64,000 nucleotides of DNA from Nageia nagi. Lineage: Eukaryota > Pinophyta. The notes beneath the pieces were generated by a model that saw nothing but the letters and a program-made list of their open reading frames with translations, was not told the origin of the DNA and searched no databases. The position numbers and the translations under genes were made by a program. Every line of letters begins with the position of its first letter. Within the stretch, counting starts at the first letter, position 1. The stretch covers positions 175,708,001 to 175,772,000 of the forward strand of contig JBITNC010000001.1 of the NCBI GenBank assembly GCA_050084985.1, read 5' to 3'. Shown here one piece after another: positions 57,970 through 64,000 of this stretch.

Positions 57970-58603
57970 TGTAGATGCCTAAAACTAAATTATTATTATT
58001 TAAATAATTCATTTTATAGCATCAAGGGTATTTATTGTAAAAAGGGGTTAAAATAATACCCAAGGCAATGTAATCAATGTAATAAACCATAGTACAATGT
58101 GAGAAAGGGTCAAATGTGTAAAATACTCTTTAAATGATGTAATGTGTAATAATACCAAGAATATAAGAATACAAGGACATTGTTATATAAATACATCACA
58201 GTGAATATGAAAGGTATCATGTGAGGGCATACAATATCTTGGAGAGACTCCAATGAATGCAATATCACTCTATCCTACTAAAAATAGTATTTTGTAACAC
58301 CACCCCTACATAGATCTACTAAACCATTTGTTTTGCTCTTTGCATGCTTTTATTCTTTTCATAATATTGCTTATTTCATAAAGCTAGTGGCATAGCATTT
58401 ATAAGTTATTAGTGTTGTGCATATGGATGAATGCATGTTCGTGTTTGATATATAGATTTCTTTATATGATGTTTATGTGATTATGATGAAGGTACATTGA
58501 TTATCATTGTTCATTGTCACCATATGTCTAATATATGCTTTAATAAAATATTGTATATAATAGTATGTCAATTATATTATTTTTACATTATTTGAGGTCT
58601 ACA
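57970..58603 (+). repeat. 5' LTR of element I
   Basis: It shares with the minus strand of F's LTR the start TGTAGA, the attatt..ttaaataattcatttta block, aaaaggggttaaa.taataccca and the gtctaca end. The promoter-like tatataaata is at 58184-58193. The right LTR is missing because of the truncation. Confidence 0.85.
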
Positions 58604-58960
58604 ATTTCGATGAACCTATCTATTCAATTTATCTTACCTCCCAGTGAGATCTCATGAGAATTTTATAATGGATCCACACCATCAATGATGTTTATAGTTG
58701 TTTCTAGGCCTTTAGAAAAATAAAAATGGAATAAATAAGATAAATGGTATAATTGTTGAAATACCTAAATGCAAAATATGATGGATTACAACACCAATTT
58801 GATTCTCTTAATGCTTCCAGTAGCTCAATTAGATCTTATCCTACCCTTAGGGCTAGAGATACTCCTATTACATCATAGAAAAGTATAAATGAATATTATG
58901 GTGTATTCACCTAACCCTTATCTAAGGAGATCCATAATTTTCCCCTACCACACAAGCACA
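58604..58960 (+). other. Leader of element I
   Basis: About 350 bp with no iMet-type PBS. The first bases atttcgatgaacc would be the primer site, and I could not assign the tRNA. The word cccagtgagatctcat recurs in F's leader as a diverged copy. Confidence 0.5.
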
Positions 58961-60050
58961 AGGCCCCCAAGTTTGAGATGTTTAGTGGTGAACAAGACCT
59001 AAAATAACATCTTATTAGTTTTTTAGGAGGAGTGCTTGTTGAAATTAGGGATGGAGGTAAAGTTGATCAATACTTCTTCCCAGCGAGCTTAAAATATGAT
59101 GATATTCAATGGTTCTATAATTTTCTTGGTGCTTCAATTGATTCTTTCAAATCATTGATTAAGGTCTTCATGGGCCACTATAAGCACAACATCAAAGAGC
59201 AAAGCATTATTATAGAATTATGTGTAATGAAGCAAGGGATAATGAAACCCTAGAAAAGTACATCCCATGATTTAAAAAGGTATGGTAATAAATTCAAAGC
59301 AAATTAGATGAGAAATATATTTGAGCTATTTTTTGAGATTCCATTATACCTATTCTTAATTTGCATGCTCCTAGCAATTAAAATGTTGGTTTTGGAGTAT
59401 TAGTTTAATAATTGTTGTAAAAAAAGAAAGTGTTGCTTGCATTGGAAGAACTCAAATATGCACCTAATCCTTTCTATAAATATAATCAAAGAACATAAGA
59501 CAAGAAAGAAGAGGAAACTATACATATGGTTGATAAACTTGCTTCTCCCCCAAAATTGCAAAGATCGGCCACTACAAAAGATTTAACATATATATTCCCA
59601 ATTCAACCAAGGTTTATTATGAGAGATCTCATGAAAAATGGGTCATTACAACCTATGGAAATATCTAAATAGGATGATAACATTCCCATGGGAAGATCTA
59701 ATGCTTATTACACATATCCTCAAAGAAAGGGATATGATACAAATTTTGGTAAGTCATTAGAGGTGGCTATATTGGATCTTATTGCTTGAAGAAAATATCA
59801 AATTGATGGCATAGCTTCAAATCCAATACATGGATTTAATACTATTATATTTTATAAGGATTTTTATGCTAGATTAAGAAGAGGATGTCCATGATATGCT
59901 CCAAATACAGTTACCATAGAACAAGCGTTCCACCTGATCCAAAAGCATATAGCATCATTGAATAGTTAAAGAATATACCTACAAAAACTATCTTGTATGA
60001 TCTCATTTCTACATATACAACACATAGAGAGATCCTATATGCTTTGTTTA
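58961..60050 (+). pseudogene. gag of element I
   Basis: It reads KFEMFSGEQDLK, a stop, HLISF, then 59032-59253 with DDIQWFYNFLGASIDSFKSLIKVFMGHYKHNIKE, parallel to F. The knuckle at 59699-59760 (YYTYPQRKGYDTNFGKSLE) has lost its Cys and His. Several frameshifts follow. It ends near 60050 with sequence parallel to F's LRRGCPHH block. Confidence 0.8.
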
Positions 60051-60149
60051 ACAAATAAATTATCCCTACTAATATGTCAGCCATCATGTTTTTTGAAAAT
60101 ATTGGGGCTATCCAAGAATGTGATGTTATCTCCTTTTATAAATGTTAAA

Positions 60150-60555
60150 AACTAAATAAGAAAATATTGGATGAATGTTTAGCTTTTTATATTACACCTT
60201 TGATCGATGGATGGGAAATTAAAATAATAATGGTAGATAATGGGTTAGCCTTGAATATATGTTTCCATATTTTTTTTGTTCAATTTCAAGAAAAAGGTAT
60301 AAAGATATCTCCATTAGAAGAAGCTATATTTAGGATTAGAGCTTATGATAGTTTATTTAAAAAACTAGTTAGGATTAAAGCTTATAATAGTTCATCTAAA
60401 AAACTAGTGGGGATAGCTACAATCATGATAACTATAGGAGTAAGAATAGTAGCAACTAAATTCTAGTTGGTTGATTCAAAGTTATCCTTTAATCTACTTT
60501 TGGGGAGACCTTGGCTTCATGATATGGATGCATTCCCTTCCACATTGCATTGATG
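60150..60555 (+). pseudogene. Protease of element I
   Basis: The piece 60167-60466 reads PLIDGWEIKIIMVDNGLALNIC, the Tat protease motif with D-N-G kept, then QEKGIKISPLEEAIFRI. A 39-bp in-frame duplication lies at 60332-60409. After a stop, LLLGRPWLHDMDAFPSTLH follows to about 60553. Confidence 0.85.
60332..60409. repeat. 39-bp in-frame tandem duplication
   Basis: aggattagagcttatgatag.. (60332-60370) and aggattaaagcttataatag.. (60371-60409) encode RIRAYDSLFKKLV and RIKAYNSSSKKLV. F has only a single copy at the corresponding position, so the duplication is specific to I or its sublineage. The reading frame is kept. Confidence 0.85.
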
Positions 60556-61260
60556 ATTGAAATTTGAATTTCAATGTGGGGTTCTTATAATACTTGGAGA
60601 TCCTAAGCCTTATGCATTATGTAATGCAGTAGATTTTGATGACCTTGCAATGAAAGCCCTAAGATATGAAATTAAGCCCTTGGAATCTATCAAACTAGGG
60701 GTAAGTACAAAAAAACATGTTCAAATTATAGAAATAGGAATGTATTTATACAAAATTGAAGGTGCAAACATTTTTACATCCATTAAAGACTTGGGATGAC
60801 CAAAAATTCTTTCTATTGATAGCTATTAGTGGTGTGTGATTCTGCATGAAGATTGCTAGCAACATGGAAATGATGAATATGGATAAAGTTCTTATTTTGT
60901 TACATCATTCATAACTACTCAAACTCCTCCAACACATGCATTATTATCATCTGAAATGGGTAAACTTTTTCCATTTCCTTTTTTCATAAATACATGATAC
61001 AAAATTGTAAATACAAGGAGGAGGTTTAGGTAGAAATGAATAAAGAATGCATATTTTTCCTAATAGCTCTAAATCTCAAGTGACCAAAATAGGATTAGGT
61101 AGTGATGGAAGTGCAAAACAAATATGGGGACCAATAAAAATTGTTAGAGTGTGCAATTTGATTGAGTTTTCTAATGATATTAATGAATATTTATGGATTG
61201 ATGATACTATTCCATTTGAATTTGATTGCTTGATGATGATATTCTTGAATACTTGGGGGC
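60556..61260 (+). pseudogene. Protease-RT linker of element I
   Basis: The piece 60557-60799 reads MKFEFQCGVLIILGDPKPYALCNAVDFD, parallel to the F sequence. The piece 61047-61260 reads KIGLGSDGSAKQIWGPIK, CNLIEFSNDIN..LWIDDTIPFEFD, the conserved acidic linker also found in F at 17851-18100. The minus-strand ORF 61076-61264 is its mirror. Confidence 0.75.
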
Positions 61261-61619
61261 ACATTCAGATTTTTCCAAATCTAATGAGAATAGAAATGCA
61301 AGTTGTGTGCTTAATGAATATGCATAATTTGGTCAAGAGATAAATTTTAAAGAAGTTTTTTAAGTTTAGCCTATGGATGGTGATGATACTAATATATAGG
61401 GATTAGAGAAGTTGCCTTCTTTGTTATAAAAGAAAGAAGAGCTTACATTTCTAGCATATGAGTTAGTGAACACCAATATTGGAACCACAAATGAGGAAAT
61501 TTTAATACAAATTGGAGCATCTATACCTCCTTTGCAGTAAGAAAGGTACAAGAATAAGTTAATTAAACATCATAAAAAAATTTCTTGGTCTTACACTGAT
61601 ATGCTTGGTTTAGATACTT
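61261..61619 (+). pseudogene. Linker continuation before the RT of element I
   Basis: Broken frames with FSKSNENRNASCVLNEYAHNLVKR-like sequence near 61270-61340 and ISWSYTDMLGLD near 61580-61610, the usual lead-in to the Tat polymerase. The minus-strand ORF 61366-61551 is not supported. Confidence 0.55.
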
Positions 61620-62353
61620 CCTTTATTATGCATAATTTGCCATTAAAAAAGGATGTTAAACCAATCAAACAAAAGCCATGAAAAATGCATCCCTTCTATA
61701 CATTGGTAGTTAAGAAATAAATAGAGAAATATTTGAATATTGGATTTATCAAGCCCATTGATTATTTTGAGTGGATGACTAACATTTTCCCTATTTTCAA
61801 ACAAACTAGTAAATTTTGGGTATATACTAATTTTAGAGATATCAATAATGCATGTTTAAAGGATGATTTTCCATTATCAAATATTGATATGATTGTGGAT
61901 AGTATAGCTAGTCATGATACATTATCTTTTATAGATAGATTTTCTAGTTACAATCAAATATTGATCAATCCAGTTGACCAACATAAAATAACTTTTAATA
62001 CTCCATGGGGTAATTTTTGTTGGAAGGTTATGAATTTTGGGCTCAAAAATGTAGGGGATACTTATAAAAGGGCTATGGTCACCATGTTTCATGATTATAT
62101 TCACAAGATGATTGAGGTGTATGTTGATGACATCTTGGTTAAATCAAAGCAAGGCCAAGATCATTTAGAAGCACTTGAAGAGATATTTAATATTTTGAAA
62201 AGATACAAACTTAGACTCAAATCTCAAAAGTGTGCATTTGGAGTTACTTCAAGAAAATTGTTAGGATTTATGATATTTAAAATAGGAATAAAGGTAAATC
62301 CTAAGAATGTAAAAGAAATAATTAGTATGTCTCCATCAAGAAATTTGAAATAA
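61620..62353 (+). pseudogene. Reverse transcriptase of element I, longest open frame in the window
   Basis: After the short piece MHNLPLKKDVKPIKQKP (61627-61679) and two stops, 61733-62353 is open for 206 codons. It reads GFIKPIDYFEWMTNIFP, FRDINNACLKDDFPLSNIDMIVD, LSFIDRFSSYNQILINP with the first Asp, TPWGNFCWKVMNFGLKN and VYVDDILVKSKQG with an intact YVDD box. It ends in KCAFGV and INLV-type connection sequence. Catalytic residues are present, but the N-terminal stops and the lost 3' end make the element non-functional. Confidence 0.95.
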
Positions 62354-63140
62354 TTGAGGAGTCTTCAAGGAAAAATCAATTTAGTTAGTAGATTTATTTG
62401 ACAACTTAGGGATAAATGTAGGCCATTTACTCATGTATTAAACAAGGATGTCAAGTTTGTATGGGATGATAAATATCAAATAGATATTGAGGATATTAAA
62501 TAATAATTTTTAAATCCACCAATCCTAGTTCCCATGGACTTCACTAGGCCTACTTATTTATATATTTCAGCTACATTGTATGCACTAGGGGCCATGCTTT
62601 GTAAAAATGATTTAGAAAATAAAGAGAGGGATATCTATTATCTTAGCAAGACATTTATAGATTATGAAACTAGATATACCCCAATGGAAAAGGTTTTAAA
62701 TGGAATTGTATTTGGTACTAAAACATTGAGGCATTACATTTTATATTGTACTACATTTGTTGTTAGTCCTATTAATCCATTTAAAGATCTTATGGCTAAA
62801 TAACATTTATCAAAAAGAGTAACAAAAAGGCTAATGTTATTGCAGGAGTTTGATATCAATGTGGTAAAGCAAAATTTAGTTAAAGGATAGACCATTGTAG
62901 GTTTGATAGCTAAATTTCCTCTGAACAGATAATCAATAGTGCATAAAGAATTTCTAGATGAATATAAAGATGATTCACAATGCCAATGATGTGAAGGTAT
63001 GATAGAAGGCCACCAGTGGTGTGATTTTGATGAAATCTCCATACCTGATGAATACTTGTTCCTCATGGAAGATGAGGATACTATCTAGGTGCTATACTTT
63101 GATAGTTCATAATGTTCCTATAGAGCAAGGGCAAGTATCT
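62354..63140 (+). pseudogene. RNase H and start of the archaeal-type RNase H of element I
   Basis: 62354-62520 reads LRSLQGKINLVSRF and CRPFTHVL. 62534-62803 reads YLYISATLYALGAMLC, NKERDIYYLSKTF and YETRYTPMEKVLNGIVFGTKTLRHYI, then 62860-62935 the end of RNase H. Near 63085-63137 reads VLYFDSS.CSYRARASIFID, the first strand of the second RNase H. There the element breaks off. The minus-strand ORF 62734-63066 is a mirror. Confidence 0.85.
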
Positions 63141-64000
63141 TCATTGATACCTAAATTAATACTCACTTACATTTATTTTCAATTGACTATACATCAATGG
63201 CTAATGGTTTCGTTCCATACCCTAATATGTTTTATGATGATAGAAATCTATCATGAACTAGGGTAATCCTTAATTTGTACATCATAATGTATGAGACATT
63301 TAATTACATATGGGTCCCCATATGATTAACAAAGAGATTTTACATCATATCATTGTAAGTATTTAACTTATAAGTATTAAATACATCTTAATATTCTTGA
63401 TGTAGATTCTTACCATCTTTACCTTACATGTTCCTCCTAAGGATCCAAGATTCATCGAACATGGGTACTAGGAATGGTTTTTAGAGCATTGAGGATCAAA
63501 ATAACTCTTTTTTAACCAAAATACATACTACATTAAATGCATCATAATTCATTACTTCATATATAATTTGTCAACAATTAACACCCTATTCTTGGACCAT
63601 AGGAGGTTCTATGTTCTTTCTAGAACTACCTCCCTTCCTAAGTCATAGGGTAAAATTTCACAACTTATTTATATTATATATTCACTTCACATTCATAAAA
63701 TTCATCTCAAAATAGTACTAAAAATCAAATAAACATTCCATGATCTCTCATAGTTCAAATATTAATCAATTAGACATTCCAACATGCTTTTTCCTTAAAA
63801 TAGTATTATTATTCAATTAAAAATTTCCATGTTTTTCCTATAATACCATCATATAAACTTCATTTTTTTTAATACCCAATCATAATTGATTATAGCATCT
63901 ATTTTGTATTAAAATAAAAGGTAATTCCCTATGTATTAAAATAAAATCTTCATTTAATTAAAATTTTCATTTCACTTATTGTAATATTTTAATTGAATGG
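63141..64000 (-). repeat. 5' LTR of B, segment right of insertion I
   Basis: It aligns with 6769-7367 and then directly with 21084-21350, without element F in between (empty site aaataaacattccatg at 63728-63743). It stops at the window edge at the point where, in the other LTR, the tandem array begins 40 bp later. Confidence 0.85.

Larger units (their letters stand above)
57970..63140 (+). mobile_element. Element I: truncated Tat-lineage element in B's 5' LTR, relative of F
   Basis: A 634-bp LTR (57970-58603) with TGTAGA...TCTACA ends is followed by gag, protease, linker, RT, RNase H and the first residues of the second RNase H. The element then stops near 63140 and B's LTR resumes (ttcattgatacc, compare 6769). 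There is no integrase, PPT or 3' LTR. Proteins are closest to those of element F, while the LTRs share only blocks. The intact empty site in B's other LTR is at 6754-6770. Confidence 0.9.
4977..64000 (-). mobile_element. Element B: Tekay/Del-like chromovirus with about 4.8-kb LTRs, host of the nested insertions
   Basis: Two diverged direct copies of a long repeat flank a 4.8-kb minus-strand gag-pol. The left copy is 4977-7372 plus 21089-23481. The right copy is 56179-57969 plus 63141 onward, cut by the window end. The interior has PPT, chromodomain-like C-terminus, integrase, RNase H, RT, protease, gag and PBS in the correct minus-strand order. LTRs of several kilobases, a GPY module and a C-terminal chromodomain fit the Tekay/Del clade of Ty3/gypsy chromoviruses. 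By eye the LTR copies agree at roughly 80-85 percent, so this is an old insertion. The left terminus reads CT where the right copy has TG, so the left edge may have mutated. Target duplications cannot be compared because the right end is outside the window. Confidence 0.8.

Noticed and set aside
63021-63266. Plus-strand ORF of 81 codons near the right end
   Set aside because: It crosses the deletion junction between element I and B's LTR, so it is a chimeric accident.

Overview
The window looks like nuclear DNA from a large, repeat-rich plant genome. It is very AT-rich and poor in CpG, and it consists almost entirely of decayed LTR retrotransposons inserted into one another. I find no intact host gene, tRNA, rRNA or CRISPR array. 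The species cannot be named from this sequence. Most coding remnants are broken by stops of the kind produced by C-to-T decay (Q, R and W codons), so every protein-coding entry below is a pseudogene.

Layout, using labels defined here. (E) 1-2099, a small plus-strand non-autonomous LTR element whose left end lies outside the window. (D) about 2762-4976, the 3' LTR end and PPT of a minus-strand element with a non-coding or unrecognised interior. (B) 4977 to beyond 64000, a minus-strand Ty3/gypsy chromovirus (Tekay/Del-like) with LTRs of about 4.8 kb, which is the host scaffold for everything to its right. Its left (3') LTR is 4977-7372 plus 21089-23481. Its interior (pol, gag, PBS) is 23482-28308. 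Its right (5') LTR is 56179-57969 plus 63141-64000 and runs off the window.

B is interrupted three times. (F) 7373-21083 is a minus-strand Tat-lineage gypsy element in B's 3' LTR. F in turn is interrupted by (G) 10603-16616, a plus-strand chromovirus with perfect ATTAA target duplications. (C) 28311-56175 is a plus-strand Tat/Ogre-like giant (about 19.1 kb without its own insertion) placed on the internal/LTR boundary of B. C is interrupted by (H) 40705-49420, a minus-strand Ty1/copia element with perfect TATAT duplications. (I) 57970 to about 63140 is a plus-strand relative of F in B's 5' LTR. It has lost its 3' end by a deletion with microhomology. The insertion order B, then F, then G, and B, then C, then H, follows from the nesting alone.

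The most unusual content is the accessory part of C, downstream of pol. It has a sense-oriented extra ORF (38561 to about 40130) whose decayed protein appears to hold two copies of one unrecognised domain. It also has an antisense ORF (about 51405-53336) with plant mobile domain (PMD) features. Other unusual items are a 12-unit satellite-like array inside B's LTR, a long compositionally distinct leader in H, and hairpins next to the PPT of element E. All domain calls were made by reading translations by eye. No database search or alignment program was run.
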